A DNA stretch of 64,000 nt from Prevotellaceae bacterium UBA6417 (GCA_002439755.1 DJPH01000005.1:14282-78281), one strand, 5' to 3'. Shown: positions 29,909-39,897, counted from the first letter of the stretch. Notes: a model not told the origin generated them from the letters alone. Translations and numbers: made by a program.

Positions 29909-29931
29909 CCTGATAAAATAAATCCACCCAT

Positions 29932-29971
29932 AAAAACACCGCCAACCCAATAAAGGATTGGCGGTGTTTTT
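29932..29971. terminator. Bidirectional terminator after nuoN
   Basis: A perfect 14-bp stem (29932-29945 with 29958-29971) has A-rich outer ends on one side and T-rich on the other. The core is CACCGCCAA. It lies between convergent nuoN and the GH43 gene and should work in both directions. Confidence 0.88.
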
Positions 29972-30010
29972 ATGTTTTATAGACTCGCACCCATAACGGT
30001 TCTCACCAAA

Positions 30011-31135
30011 TCAGTCAGGCAATTCCAATTCCCAAGTTTCACGCCAAGGGATACTCGGCTTACCATCTTCGAAATCTATAGGCAACCAAAGTTGGCGAGA
30101 TCTGCTCAATTGCTTCGGCTGCCAAATATCACCGACAAAATATAAGCCTCCTCCCCGTTTTCTGTTATCAAGAATATACGCGCCCTGCCCACTAAAGGTA
30201 GTTTCACAGCCAGGTCCTGTAAAAGGAGTTTCATGTTGCTTCCACGGGCCGAAAATGTTACGGGCCGAAAACATACGCGCCTTATTAGGTGCCCATCCCG
30301 TACAACCGCTGGTTATCAGCCAATACACGCCATTTTTCTTGAATATGCAGGGAGCTTCATTACTTCCTCCGGGAGCCACACGTACATACTCACCCGTATA
30401 ATCCAGATAGTCTTTTGTAAGCCTGGCTATATGCAAGGTGGCATTTTCTTCTGAAGAAAAAATATGGTAGGCCTTGCCATTGTCATCAACATAGACCGTC
30501 ATGTCGCGACTCATCTGCCCGCCATCATAATCACGCGCCAAATAAACGCCTGTTTCTACCGCCTGCTTCCACTGTTCGTGCCCAAGTTTGCTCAAGTCTT
30601 TTCCTCGCCACGACAAGGCAAGCTCTTTTTCCTTTGCCTTAAAGTCTTTCGGCCAACGTTTCGCATTAGGACGCAAAGAACGCACAAAGCGGAATCGGCC
30701 ATCGGGAGCATCGCTTACAGCAAAACCCACACGAGCTGCCGCATAGCCCTTTCCTTTCAGTTCAAGATGGAACAGCATTACAAACTTTTTTGTACGCTTG
30801 TTATAGACCACTTTCGGACGTTCCATCAAGCAACCCATTTCGAAATCAGCCTCACCGGTAGGGCGCAGCACATAGCCGCGAGATGTCCAATTCACCAAAT
30901 CTGTAGAAGAATAGCAGTAGATACCGTCCTGGCTCACACCCGGAGTATTTTCTATACGGTGCTCGCCATACAAATAATACACGCCGTCATGAAACAGGAT
31001 GTTGCCTCCATGCGCATTCATGGGCTTTCCCTCTACATCGGTCCACAGCCGGTCGGCATGAACCTTGGTTGTGCGTGCCGTCAGCAAGCCGGCCGATGTC
31101 ATTAAAAAGAACAATAAAATCAGATGCTTTGTCAT
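30011..31135 (-). CDS. Secreted glycoside hydrolase, family 43 (exo-beta-1,3-galactanase-like)
   Basis: 374 residues with a signal peptide (1-20, cleaved after LTA). The five-bladed propeller of GH43 is suggested by NILFHDGVYYLYGEH and by repeated strand patterns. MERPKVVYN (Glu105), SNEAPCIFKKNGVYWL (Glu260) and SGQGAYI (Gln317) match the pattern of the exo-beta-1,3-galactanase subfamily. There, Glu208 and Gln263 of the fungal enzyme act as acid and base, as I recall. It would trim arabinogalactan side-chain-free galactan. It is a stand-alone gene, not in a SusCD locus. The subfamily assignment is less certain than GH43 itself. Confidence 0.8.
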   Translation of the reverse strand: MTKHLILLFFLMTSAGLLTARTTKVHADRLWTDVEGKPMNAHGGNILFHDGVYYLYGEHRIENTPGVSQDGIYCYSSTDLVNWTSRGYVLRPTGEADFEMGCLMERPKVVYNKRTKKFVMLFHLELKGKGYAAARVGFAVSDAPDGRFRFVRSLRPNAKRWPKDFKAKEKELALSWRGKDLSKLGHEQWKQAVETGVYLARDYDGGQMSRDMTVYVDDNGKAYHIFSSEENATLHIARLTKDYLDYTGEYVRVAPGGSNEAPCIFKKNGVYWLITSGCTGWAPNKARMFSARNIFGPWKQHETPFTGPGCETTFSGQGAYILDNRKRGGGLYFVGDIWQPKQLSRSRQLWLPIDFEDGKPSIPWRETWELELPD

Positions 31136-31174
31136 ACTTTATGAGTTAAATTCAGAATTACAGATTGATAAAGA

Positions 31175-31208
31175 GACGCGGCTTCACTCCTTTGAGCAAA
31201 GCCGCGTC
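31175..31208 (-). terminator. Hairpin downstream of the DUF349 gene, probable terminator
   Basis: A perfect 10-bp stem (31175-31184 with 31199-31208, GACGCGGCTT/AAGCCGCGTC) lies 22 bases after the DUF349 stop on the minus strand. Only a weak T-run (TCTTTATC) follows, so it could also be a 3'-end stabiliser. Confidence 0.55.
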
Positions 31209-31230
31209 ATCTATGAGTTTTGTCTACATT

Positions 31231-33216
31231 TTAATCTTCGCTCTTCACGTTCTCTTGAGAAATCTCGTTTTCGGGTTCGGCCTTAGCACCATTGGCAGCC
31301 TCCTCTGCCTCCTTTTCTTGTGCTTTGATGCGTTCTACCAATTTAATCAAATCGGCTTTCAGCGTTTCAATCTTTTTACTCAGATTGTCAATCAAAGCAT
31401 TGCCGTTCTTGGAATGTGCCGTAAGGAATGAGAAATTATTCTCGTAGGTTGCCAATTCGGCTTTCTTGCTTTCATACTGTCTGTACAGACTGTTCGAACG
31501 TCCTTGGTTGGCTTCATTGTTACGCTCGCCCTTGCTTCTTTGAGGACGCGCTCTCCGTATCGACGACAAATCAAGCTCTTTAAACAGTCTGTCAACCACT
31601 TCGCGATATTTGGCATATATCTTGTCCTTTTCTTTAAAGGGCACATGTCCTGTCGCTCCCCATTCATCCATCAGGGCACGCACTTTCTCGGCAGCATCCT
31701 GACCGGCTTCAACGGCCACAGCTTCGAGCTTTTCGACAATGGCTTTTTTCTGGGCCAGATTGGCGTTTTCTTCCTTACGCTGATCACCCAGCACCTTCTT
31801 TTTCTGCTCGAAGAAATAATTGCAAGCTCCGTTGAAACGCTCCCACAAGGCGTTCGAGTTTTTGCGTGAAACGGGGCCTATCTGCTTCCATTCGTTCTGC
31901 AGCTGCACCAGCTTGTTTGTTGTCGAAGCCCACTCGGTGCTGTCTTTCAACGCTTCGGCTTGCTCACAAAGTGCCAGCTTCTTGCCGCCGTTTTCGGCCA
32001 GCAATTTTCTCTGCTCTTTAAAATGCTCCGACTTCTTGTTAAAGAAATTATCGCAAGCAGCACGGAAACGCTCGAAAATCTTCGTATTCGTCTTCTTCGG
32101 TGCACGCCCTATTTCTTTCCACTGCTGCTGCATTCCTATGATTTTCTTTGTAATCTCCTCCCATTCTGCATAGGTTTGAAGATTGGCAGTCTCTATATTT
32201 TCAATTTCTTCGCAAAGAGCCGTTTTCTTCTCCAGATTTTCTTCTTCCTTGGCTTTCAACTGCTCAAAATACTGGGCATGCCTCTTGTTAATGACTGTCG
32301 AAGCCGCTTTGAAACGATTCCACAAATCCTCGCGCAAATCTTTTGCCACCGGACCTATTTCACGGAACTCCTGATGCAACTGCTGCAATTGATGAGAGGC
32401 ATGTATTACATCGGGATCTTCGGCCAGTTTTTCGGCTGTCTCACACAACAAGGTTTTTGCCTCAAGGTTTTTCTTGAGATCATAGTCGCGCAAGGCATTG
32501 TTTTCTTTCAGCAAGTCGTAATACTGCTCTACGGCAAATTGGAAATTCTTCCACGCCTCATTGGCCGATTGGGCCGGTATCGGCTTTATGGCCTTCCATT
32601 CTTCTTGCAACTTGCGGAATTGCTCATAATTCTTGTTGGCATCTTCGGGAGTGGCAGCCAGAGCCTTGATTTGCTCCAACAAGGCCTTTTTCTTTTGAAG
32701 GTTCACTTCTTTCAGTCTTTCCACTTCTTCCTGTACCTTCGCCAGATGTTCTCTCACCGTTGCCATCAATTTCTTGAACTTCGGTTCGAGCGGCTCTTCG
32801 GGTTCGGTATATTCATCAGGATTGCCGCCATCTTTCAGATATTGCGCTCTAAGTTGTGCTCTTTCTTCTTTCAATATTTTATAGAAGCCCTGCTTCAAAA
32901 GATCCAGCTCTGCTTTGCCACTCTGCTCCACATGTTCGGCCAGCGTTTCCAGTCTTTCTATGATTTTTTCTTTCGTATCCGGAATTTCTATATTGCTTTC
33001 CGCCAGACTTGCATCGGGGTCTTCCTCTTCGGGCGATACCGGGATGTCGTTATTTTCCACAGCGGTCTCCTCGTTCAAGGCATTATTTTCTTCCTCCGCT
33101 TGAAGCGCAGGCTTTTCTTCAGTCTCCGATGTCACAGGTGCTACTGTCTCGGCAGGCTGTTCAACGGAATTCAGACTTTTCAGCTCATCCGTTCTCTCTT
33201 CTGGAACATTTACCAT
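31231..33216 (-). CDS. DUF349 repeat protein
   Basis: 661 residues. An acidic, disordered N-terminus (about 1-75) is followed by a coiled-coil region and five DUF349 units. Their cores read EEWKAIKPIP, QEFREIGPVA, QQWKEIGRAP, NEWKQIGPVS and DEWGATGHVP, each followed by a W/F-x-x-F helix. The C-terminus is basic (SSIRRARPQRSKGERN) and coiled-coil again. DUF349 proteins are almost entirely helical; no enzymatic motif is visible. Function unknown, cytoplasmic. It is transcribed divergently from aroB. Confidence 0.88.
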   Translation of the reverse strand: MVNVPEERTDELKSLNSVEQPAETVAPVTSETEEKPALQAEEENNALNEETAVENNDIPVSPEEEDPDASLAESNIEIPDTKEKIIERLETLAEHVEQSGKAELDLLKQGFYKILKEERAQLRAQYLKDGGNPDEYTEPEEPLEPKFKKLMATVREHLAKVQEEVERLKEVNLQKKKALLEQIKALAATPEDANKNYEQFRKLQEEWKAIKPIPAQSANEAWKNFQFAVEQYYDLLKENNALRDYDLKKNLEAKTLLCETAEKLAEDPDVIHASHQLQQLHQEFREIGPVAKDLREDLWNRFKAASTVINKRHAQYFEQLKAKEEENLEKKTALCEEIENIETANLQTYAEWEEITKKIIGMQQQWKEIGRAPKKTNTKIFERFRAACDNFFNKKSEHFKEQRKLLAENGGKKLALCEQAEALKDSTEWASTTNKLVQLQNEWKQIGPVSRKNSNALWERFNGACNYFFEQKKKVLGDQRKEENANLAQKKAIVEKLEAVAVEAGQDAAEKVRALMDEWGATGHVPFKEKDKIYAKYREVVDRLFKELDLSSIRRARPQRSKGERNNEANQGRSNSLYRQYESKKAELATYENNFSFLTAHSKNGNALIDNLSKKIETLKADLIKLVERIKAQEKEAEEAANGAKAEPENEISQENVKSED

Positions 33217-33500
33217 GTTGTTGTCTTCTTATAGTTTTTTCGACTTCTGAAAGATTCCTATGAATCTCAATATCTTTTCAAGTGCAAATAAACTAAATTC
33301 TATTCACTTGGCAAAACAAAAGCCAAGGAAATTGACGCTTTCCCCGACAAAAAGCCTTTTCTCAGACACACCGCAAAAAGGATAAGTCGGCTTTCCAAAG
33401 TATTCGTCTCTTGCAAAAGCCCGCTGCCAAACGCAGGAAAAGCCTTGCCGCTCATCTGTAAAAGTAACGGAAAAGCTAACCACGGCAGAATTTAAACGCT
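33217..33500. other. Divergent intergenic region between the DUF349 gene and aroB
   Basis: About 280 A/T-rich bases with no gene. On the minus strand TTTATTTG at 33283-33290 is a one-mismatch version of TAnnTTTG and may serve the DUF349 gene. No operator-like palindrome stands out. Confidence 0.4.
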
Positions 33501-33508
33501 TACCTTTG
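33501..33508 (+). promoter_or_regulatory. -7 promoter box TACCTTTG immediately before aroB
   Basis: TACCTTTG ends only seven bases before the aroB ATG at 33516. Since transcription normally starts four to seven bases past the G, the mRNA would begin at or next to the start codon, leaving no room for a ribosome-binding site. Confidence 0.65.
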
Positions 33509-33515
33509 CAATGTC

Positions 33516-34577
33516 ATGGAAGAACAAAGCATTCTATTTTCAAAAGACATTGCCGGCGACCTGGAAAGCACCTTGTCGGCAACACACTACGACTGTTTGT
33601 TCATACTGACAGACGAAACGACAGCCCGACTCTGCCTTCCGCTATGCAAAAAGTGCGAAGCGGTCAGAAAAGCGAAGTTCATCGCGATAGGTCCAGGTGA
33701 TGAAAACAAGACATTGTCGTCTTTGTCGCATGTATGGCAACAGCTTAGCGAGCAACACGCCACGCGCCGTTCGCTCCTCGTCAATATCGGCGGCGGCATG
33801 GTCACCGACTTGGGCGGGTTTGCCGCCTCTACGTTCAAGAGAGGCATCAAGTTCATCAACATCCCCACCACCCTGCTTGCCATGGTCGATGCCTCGGTAG
33901 GAGGAAAGACGGGAATCAATTTCAACGGACTGAAAAACGAGATAGGAGTGTTTCGCAACGCTTTCGAAGTCATCATCTCCACCGGTTTCCTGCGCTCTTT
34001 GGATGGCAACAACATCTGTTCGGGATTTGCCGAGATGCTCAAGCATGCGCTCATCTCCAGCGAAGACGATTGGGCACAGCTCATGCACTACAACCTGCAG
34101 ACCCCCGACCTCGACATCCTTCATCATCTGGTCGAAAAGAGCGTCAATGTCAAAAAGCACATCGTCCGCGAAGACCCTGAAGAGCGAGGCATTCGAAAGG
34201 CTCTCAACTTCGGCCACACGGCCGGACATGCCATAGAAAGCTTGTCGCTGCAAAGCCAACATCCTGTGCTCCACGGATACGCCGTGGCCTGGGGACTTGT
34301 CTGCGAACTGTATCTGAGCTGCAAGCGGCTCGGATTTCCCCACGATGCCATGCTCCAGACCATACGCTTCATCAAAGAAAACTACGGTGTCTTCGCATTC
34401 GACTGCAAACAATATGACAAGCTGTACGAACTGATGACCCACGACAAGAAAAACACGGGCAACGCCGTCAATTTCACCCTGTTGTCGGACATCGGACAAA
34501 TCCACATCGACCAATCGGCCACGAAGGATGAGATTTTTGACATGCTCGATTTCTATCGCGAAACCATGGGATGCTAA
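33516..34577 (+). CDS. aroB: 3-dehydroquinate synthase
   Basis: 353 residues, usual length. Converts DAHP to 3-dehydroquinate, step two of the shikimate pathway, in the cytoplasm with NAD and a divalent metal. Motifs: NIGGGMVTDLGGFAASTFKRG (NAD and phosphate binding), IPTTLLAMVDASVGGKTGIN, and metal-binding His/Glu in GFAEMLKH, FGHTAGHAIE and LHGYAVAWG. Start at ATG 33516 because no later in-frame ATG keeps the N-terminal domain. The ThrE-like gene begins 28 bases downstream. Leader length is discussed under the promoter entry. Confidence 0.96.
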   Translation: MEEQSILFSKDIAGDLESTLSATHYDCLFILTDETTARLCLPLCKKCEAVRKAKFIAIGPGDENKTLSSLSHVWQQLSEQHATRRSLLVNIGGGMVTDLGGFAASTFKRGIKFINIPTTLLAMVDASVGGKTGINFNGLKNEIGVFRNAFEVIISTGFLRSLDGNNICSGFAEMLKHALISSEDDWAQLMHYNLQTPDLDILHHLVEKSVNVKKHIVREDPEERGIRKALNFGHTAGHAIESLSLQSQHPVLHGYAVAWGLVCELYLSCKRLGFPHDAMLQTIRFIKENYGVFAFDCKQYDKLYELMTHDKKNTGNAVNFTLLSDIGQIHIDQSATKDEIFDMLDFYRETMGC

Positions 34578-34605
34578 CCCCCGGCCACCGCACAAGCCTA
34601 CAACC

Positions 34606-35958
34606 ATGTCTCACCTGACTACACAAGAAGAACAAGAACAACTGCTGCTGAGACGCAAGCTCCACCTGCTGCTCAAAACCGGACAGATGCTCATCGAAAG
34701 CCTGGCCGATACCAGCCGCGTCACACGCAACATGAAGCGTGCCGCAGCTTTCCTCGGCATCCCCGAAGAAAAGTTGCACATTCATGTCAGCTACACCATG
34801 CTCCTTGTCAATATCAGCGACGAAAAACACTCAGTGTCGAAATTCCAGAAGTGCGAGAAGCACTCGGTCAACATGCAGGCCATAACCGACATCAGCCACC
34901 TGTCGTGGCGCGCCATTCGCGAAGACTATTCGTTAGACAAGTACGAAGAAGAACTGAAAAAGATTGAACACCAAAAACGCAACTACTCCCCCATGGCCAC
35001 GGCCGTCATGGCCGGTTTCGCCTGCGGCGGCTTTTGCAAGCTTTTCGGCTGCGACTGGATGGCGTTTTTCTTTGCTTCCCTTTGTGCCATGATAGGATTC
35101 CGCCTGCGCTTCCACTGCATCCGCCTCGGCATCAACCATTACATGAGTGTTACCATAGCCGCCTTTGCAAGTACCATCCTTGCCTATGCCACCAGCAAGT
35201 CGGGACTGTCGTCAACGCCCTACCACCCGCTTCTGGCCTGTGCCCTGTTCATCGTTCCCGGCGTGCCCATCATCAATTTCGTCGACGACATGATCAGCGA
35301 CTACCTTGTCGTTGGATTCACCCGGTTCCTCAACTGCACAGTCACCCTAACAGCCATGGCGTTCGGCATCATGTTTGCCCTTCACGTGCTGTCGGGCGAA
35401 AACGTAACCATAGCCGAAAGCTTCGGCGAACTCAGCATGATACCTCACGACACCTACTTTATCTACGCCGTTGCGGCAGCCATATCGGCCGTCGGCTTTT
35501 CGTTCATCTTCAACATTCCCAAAAAGCTGCTTTGGTTTATAGCCCTTGGAGGTGCCTTGGCCGTATGCACGCGCAATTTCGTCAACTTTGAATTAGGCTA
35601 CGGTCCCATATTCGGTTCGTTTGTCGGTGCATTCCTTGTAAGTCTCATCGGCATCAAAGCCGTACATTGGTTCAATGTGCCCAACCACACGTTTACCATC
35701 CCGATGGTCATACCCATGATTCCGGGTGTCTTGATCTACCGTTGCCTGCTAGCACTTATCACCATGAAAGGAGTGGTCGGCGAAGTGACCAATGCCACCT
35801 ACAACGGCATGAACGCCGCACTCATCATCCTGTGCATCTCTATAGGTGTGGCCGTTCCCAAAATTTTCATACGCCGCTTCCTCGGCCAAAAACGCCAGTT
35901 GAAACTGCAACAGCAACTGGCCGAAAGAAAGGCACGTGGCAAGTTTCTCGAATGGTAG
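34606..35958 (+). CDS. Threonine/serine exporter family protein (ThrE type)
   Basis: 450 residues from ATG 34606; the longer open frame upstream overlaps aroB and is not needed. A cytoplasmic N-terminal half (about 1-150: KTGQMLIESLADTSRVTRNMKRAA) is the DUF1212 domain, followed by about ten membrane helices and a conserved VPGVPIINFVDDMISDYLVVG. The C-terminal half (DUF3815-like) contains VIPMIPGVLIYRCL. Both halves of ThrE are fused, as in Corynebacterium ThrE, which exports threonine and serine. It is positioned directly after aroB; that link is not obviously functional. Confidence 0.88.
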   Translation: MSHLTTQEEQEQLLLRRKLHLLLKTGQMLIESLADTSRVTRNMKRAAAFLGIPEEKLHIHVSYTMLLVNISDEKHSVSKFQKCEKHSVNMQAITDISHLSWRAIREDYSLDKYEEELKKIEHQKRNYSPMATAVMAGFACGGFCKLFGCDWMAFFFASLCAMIGFRLRFHCIRLGINHYMSVTIAAFASTILAYATSKSGLSSTPYHPLLACALFIVPGVPIINFVDDMISDYLVVGFTRFLNCTVTLTAMAFGIMFALHVLSGENVTIAESFGELSMIPHDTYFIYAVAAAISAVGFSFIFNIPKKLLWFIALGGALAVCTRNFVNFELGYGPIFGSFVGAFLVSLIGIKAVHWFNVPNHTFTIPMVIPMIPGVLIYRCLLALITMKGVVGEVTNATYNGMNAALIILCISIGVAVPKIFIRRFLGQKRQLKLQQQLAERKARGKFLEW

Positions 35959-35998
35959 CACATCTTGTCTCTCTGACAATCCTCAAAACAATACGACA

Positions 35999-36511
35999 AT
36001 GAAAAAAACAGATCCTAAAGACTTCAACGAAAATGTGTTTCAGGCCATCGGTCATGAATGGATGCTTGTCACAAGCGGCACACCTGACCATTTCAATATG
36101 CTCACTGCCTCATGGGGTGGGCTGGGCTATCTTTGGAACAGGAATGTAGCCTTTATTTTCATTCGACCCGAACGCTATACCTTCGAATTCATCGAGAAAA
36201 ACGACTACCTGACACTTTCGTTCCTCGGTGAGCAGCATCGCGACATCTATAACATCTGTGGAACCAAATCGGGACGCGACATCGACAAAGTAAAGACCAC
36301 GGGACTCATTCCCATCGCAACGGAAAAAAACACCGTCACCTACGAGCAGGCACGCCTCACACTGGTATGCCGCAAGCTATATTCCGACGACCTGCGGCCC
36401 GAACGCTTCATCGAACGCGAATGTCTCACCCGCTGGTACAATGACCGGCCGGGAGGCGGATTGCACAGAATGTATGTCGTTGAGATATGCGACATTCTGA
36501 AAAACGAATAG
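35999..36511 (+). CDS. Flavin reductase-like, FMN-binding domain protein
   Basis: 170 residues from ATG 35999. Belongs to the flavin reductase-like FMN-binding (split barrel) family: N-terminal WMLVTSGTPDHFNMLTASWGGLG, then RPERYTFEFIEKNDYLTLSFL, which is the typical pattern of DIM6/NTAB-type proteins in Bacteroidota. Binds FMN; a specific substrate is not evident. It follows the exporter by 40 bases and is followed by three hairpins before the convergent uronate operon. Confidence 0.85.
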   Translation: MKKTDPKDFNENVFQAIGHEWMLVTSGTPDHFNMLTASWGGLGYLWNRNVAFIFIRPERYTFEFIEKNDYLTLSFLGEQHRDIYNICGTKSGRDIDKVKTTGLIPIATEKNTVTYEQARLTLVCRKLYSDDLRPERFIERECLTRWYNDRPGGGLHRMYVVEICDILKNE

Positions 36512-36527
36512 CCCTGAAAAGCTCATA

Positions 36528-36573
36528 GAAACCCTTTCGGTTTCCATTCGAAGCCCGATGTTTTCGATTGGAA
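36528..36573 (+). terminator. Two hairpins after the flavin reductase gene
   Basis: A 6-bp stem at 36528-36544 (GAAACC/GGTTTC) is followed by an 11-bp stem with one mismatch at 36542-36573 (TTCCATTCGAA/TTCGATTGGAA). No T-run follows on the plus strand, so termination is uncertain; together with the next hairpin they fill the convergent gap. Confidence 0.4.
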
Positions 36574-36583
36574 GCCTTAGAAA

Positions 36584-36618
36584 AACCGCGAAACAGTCTA
36601 CGTGACGGTTTCGCGGTT
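36584..36618 (-). terminator. Terminator of the uronate operon
   Basis: A perfect 11-bp stem (36584-36594 with 36608-36618, AACCGCGAAAC/GTTTCGCGGTT) is followed on the minus strand by TTT. It lies seven bases after the uxaC stop and serves the minus-strand operon best. Confidence 0.75.
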
Positions 36619-36624
36619 AGATGT

Positions 36625-38028
36625 TTAAAACTTGAAATAGTTCTTGGCGTTATAATAACAGATATCTTCCACCATCTGTTCTATTCGCGCCATTTCCTGT
36701 GACGGCAACTCTCCGTGCTCAACATCGTTGCCCAACAAATTGCAGAGAATGCGGCGAAAATATTCATGGCGCGGATACGAAAGGAACGAGCGCGAATCGG
36801 TGAGCATGCCCACAAAACGGCTCAACAAGCCATACAGCGACAAGGTGTTGAGCTGACGCTCCATGCCATCCTTTTGGTCGGAAAACCACCAGGCCGCGCC
36901 CCACTGCATCTTACCAGGAATGGAGCCGTCTTGAAAATTCCCGATCATTGATGCCACCATCTCGTTGGCACAAGGATTGAGATTGTATATAATGGTCTTG
37001 GCCAATTTCCCCTCTTGCTCCAGACGGTCGAAGAAGCGGGCCATGGAACGCTCAGTGGAAAACTCTCCTATCGAATCAAAGCCCGTATCAGGCCCTAATT
37101 GGTTGAACATTCGTGAATTGTTATTGCGAGTAGGGCCATAATGGAACTGCTGCGTCCAGCCTGAAGCGGCATCCATGACGGCTCCTTCGTAAAGCAATGC
37201 CGAACGGAATTTTTCGATTTCCTCAACCGTAGGATCATGAAGCGACAACACCTTTTGGAATATCGCATTGACCTCAGCTTGAGTATATTCTTCGGCAAAG
37301 AAGCGATCCATGCCGTGGTCGGAAAGGCAGCAACCCTGTGAGGCAAAAAAATCGTGCCGCCTCTGCAAAGCATCCAACAGGTCTTGATAGCATCGTATCT
37401 CTATGCCGCTCACTTCCGACAGCTTTTCAATATAGCGGCGATAGGCCGCAGGCGACTCTATGGCCATTGCCTTGTCGGGGCGCCAGGCCGGAAGCATGCG
37501 TATCTCGAAGCCGCTCTCGCGTGTTTTCCTGTGCCATTCGAGCGAATCTACAGGGTCATCGGTTGTGCAGACCACCTCCACATGATACCGCCGCATCAGA
37601 CCGCGTGCAGTAAAACCGGGCTGACGCAGCTTTTCGTTGCATTCGTCATATATTTCGCGAGCCGTATCGACATTGAGCAGCCTGGTAATGCCGAAAGCCG
37701 TCTTCAGCTCAAGATGCGACCAGTGATAAAGCGGATTACGCAAGGCATAAGGCATCGTTGCGGCCCATTTCTGAAACTTCTCCCATGGCGAAGCATCACC
37801 GGTGATGTAATGTTCGGGAATACCGTTGGCACGCAGCGCCCTCCACTTGTAATGGTCGCCGCCAAGCCATAGTTCGGTGATATCTGCAAAGCGATGGTCC
37901 TCGGCCACCATGCGCGGATCGAGATGACAGTGGTAGTCTATAATGGACAGTCCTTCGGCATGCTTATGATACAGATGCTTAGCCGTTTCTGTATGCAAGA
38001 GGAAATCCTCGTTGATGAATGGTTTCAT
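36625..38028 (-). CDS. uxaC: Glucuronate/galacturonate isomerase
   Basis: 467 residues from the ATG at 38028, whose ATGA overlaps the eda stop. Belongs to the amidohydrolase-fold uronate isomerases: [17 protein letters not shown] with metal-binding His residues, [12 protein letters not shown] and [13 protein letters not shown]. It converts D-glucuronate to D-fructuronate and D-galacturonate to D-tagaturonate in the cytoplasm. Last gene of a five-gene minus-strand operon. A further 14 codons upstream are open but overlap eda and are not conserved in type. Confidence 0.95.
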   Translation of the reverse strand: MKPFINEDFLLHTETAKHLYHKHAEGLSIIDYHCHLDPRMVAEDHRFADITELWLGGDHYKWRALRANGIPEHYITGDASPWEKFQKWAATMPYALRNPLYHWSHLELKTAFGITRLLNVDTAREIYDECNEKLRQPGFTARGLMRRYHVEVVCTTDDPVDSLEWHRKTRESGFEIRMLPAWRPDKAMAIESPAAYRRYIEKLSEVSGIEIRCYQDLLDALQRRHDFFASQGCCLSDHGMDRFFAEEYTQAEVNAIFQKVLSLHDPTVEEIEKFRSALLYEGAVMDAASGWTQQFHYGPTRNNNSRMFNQLGPDTGFDSIGEFSTERSMARFFDRLEQEGKLAKTIIYNLNPCANEMVASMIGNFQDGSIPGKMQWGAAWWFSDQKDGMERQLNTLSLYGLLSRFVGMLTDSRSFLSYPRHEYFRRILCNLLGNDVEHGELPSQEMARIEQMVEDICYYNAKNYFKF

Positions 38029-38696
38029 AGGGCTCTGCAAGATTGAACTATCGACAATGCCTCGCGGCACTTTTCAGATATATATTCCCAATTGCCATTT
38101 CTGACCACCTCTTTCGGAAAGAGCTTTGAGCCCATCCCCACACAATAGGCTCCCGAACGGAACCAGGCCTGCAGGTTGTCGGCCGAAGGCTCAACACCAC
38201 CGGTAACCATTATGCGCGACCAAGGCATGGGAGCCAGCAAGGCCTTGACAAACTTGGGCGAAAGCACATCGCCCGGAAAGGCCTTGATGAGGTCGCAACC
38301 CGCCTCTTGGGCAAAGCCGACTTCGGACACAGTGCCGCAACCCGGAACATAAGGCACGCCGCGACGGTTGCACACGCGAGCTATGGCAGGATTAAACAAG
38401 GGACCCACAATAAAGTCGGCTCCATTCTGCATGTAAAGCGATGCCGTGGCTTCGTCTACCACAGAACCTGCACCGAGCGACATGTCGGGGCAATCGCTTG
38501 CCACATATCCGGCAAGGGTTCTAAACACTTCATGAGCAAAATCGCCTCTGTTTGCAAACTCGAAGACGCGGATGCCGCCTTCATAGCAGGCACGCAACAC
38601 CTGCCGTGCCGTTTCGGCATCTGAATGATAGAAGACAGGCACAATGCCTGTGCTTCCAATTTTCTGTAACACCTGGATTTTATCAAATCTGGCCAT
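38025..38696 (-). CDS. eda: KDPG (2-keto-3-deoxy-6-phosphogluconate) aldolase
   Basis: 223 residues. Class I aldolase: the catalytic glutamate is in FEFANRG, and the Schiff-base lysine is in [10 protein letters not shown], followed by the phosphate-binding ITGG-like MVTGGVEPS. It cleaves KDPG into pyruvate and glyceraldehyde-3-phosphate, the last step of the uronate pathway. It starts 11 bases after uxuA and overlaps uxaC by four bases. Confidence 0.93.
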   Translation of the reverse strand: MARFDKIQVLQKIGSTGIVPVFYHSDAETARQVLRACYEGGIRVFEFANRGDFAHEVFRTLAGYVASDCPDMSLGAGSVVDEATASLYMQNGADFIVGPLFNPAIARVCNRRGVPYVPGCGTVSEVGFAQEAGCDLIKAFPGDVLSPKFVKALLAPMPWSRIMVTGGVEPSADNLQAWFRSGAYCVGMGSKLFPKEVVRNGNWEYISEKCREALSIVQSCRAL

Positions 38697-38707
38697 GTCG
38701 GTTGGTT

Positions 38708-39883
38708 TTAACAGTCATATAATGTTTTGGCTATTCCCATTTCCAAACCGCGCAGCTCGGCCAAACCGCGCAAACGCCCAAGGCAGGAATAACCGGGATT
38801 GGTCTTTTTCGTCAGGTCATCAATCATCTGGTGACCATGGTCAGGGCGCAACACAATGGATGAGCCGCGACGTTGCTCCAATTCAAGAAGAGCCTTCATC
38901 ACAGCATACATATCCACATCGCCCTCCAAATGATTTGCTTCCACAAAGTTGCCTTCTTCATCGCGCTTGGTGCTCCGCAAATGCACAAAATGTATGCGGT
39001 CGCCGAATTGGCTTATCATGCCCACCAGATCGTTGTCCTTGCTGACACCCAGGGAGCCCGTGCAAAGGCACAGGCCGTTGGCTTCGGAAGGTATGGCATC
39101 GACCAGTGCCTTGAAATCATCGGCACACGTCATGATGCGGGGCAAACCAAGAATCGGCATGGGCGGGTCGTCGGGATGAATCACCATCTTTATTCCTGCT
39201 GCTTCGGCTGCTGGAATAATGGCTTTCAAAAAACTGATGAGGTGCCGACGAAGCTTTTCAGGTGTGATGCCTTTATAGCGTTGCAGCTCACTGCGAAACT
39301 GCTCAAGTGTAAAGCTTTCCTCGGCTCCGGGCAATCCTGCTATCATGTTGCGGGTGAGCAACTCACGTTCGGCTTCGCTCATGGAGGCAAAGCGTCGGCG
39401 GGCTGTCTCCTGCTCTTGCGGAGAATATTCGTCAAAGGCTTCGGGACGTTTCAGTATAAACAAGTCGAAAGCCATATAGGCGGCACGCTCGAAACGCAAG
39501 GCCAGGCTGCCATCGGGCATGGGATAGGCCAAATCGGTACGCGTCCAATCCAAGACAGGCATGAAGTTGTATGTTACGACTTTTATGCCGCATTGGCCCA
39601 GATTGGCAAGACTTTTCTTGTAGTTCTCGATGTATAATTGATAATTGCCCGTCTGTGTCTTTATATGTTCATGAACGGGAACACTCTCGACCACCGTCCA
39701 TGTAAGGCCGGCCTGCTCCACTTCGCGTTTGCGCTTCATGATTTCTTCCACAGTCCATATTTCACCGTTGGGAACATGGTGCAAGGCTGTTACTACGCCT
39801 GTGGCACCTGTTTGGCGTATGTCAGAAAGACTGACAGGGTCGTTGGGACCATACCAACGGAATGTTTGTTCGCAAAGTACCAT
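38708..39883 (-). CDS. uxuA: D-mannonate dehydratase
   Basis: 391 residues, usual length. TIM-barrel dehydratase of the UxuA family: N-terminal [28 protein letters not shown], metal-binding [20 protein letters not shown] and LRPDHGHQM. It removes water from D-mannonate to give 2-keto-3-deoxygluconate. Lies between the SDR gene (14 bases upstream) and eda. Confidence 0.96.
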   Translation of the reverse strand: MVLCEQTFRWYGPNDPVSLSDIRQTGATGVVTALHHVPNGEIWTVEEIMKRKREVEQAGLTWTVVESVPVHEHIKTQTGNYQLYIENYKKSLANLGQCGIKVVTYNFMPVLDWTRTDLAYPMPDGSLALRFERAAYMAFDLFILKRPEAFDEYSPQEQETARRRFASMSEAERELLTRNMIAGLPGAEESFTLEQFRSELQRYKGITPEKLRRHLISFLKAIIPAAEAAGIKMVIHPDDPPMPILGLPRIMTCADDFKALVDAIPSEANGLCLCTGSLGVSKDNDLVGMISQFGDRIHFVHLRSTKRDEEGNFVEANHLEGDVDMYAVMKALLELEQRRGSSIVLRPDHGHQMIDDLTKKTNPGYSCLGRLRGLAELRGLEMGIAKTLYDC

Positions 39884-39897
39884 CTTCGGATTTCTTA

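Noticed and set aside
31960..33234. 424-codon plus-strand open frame opposite the DUF349 gene
   Set aside because: Phe/Leu-rich translation arises from reading the reverse of a Lys/Glu-rich coiled coil. No membrane topology that makes sense and no promoter.
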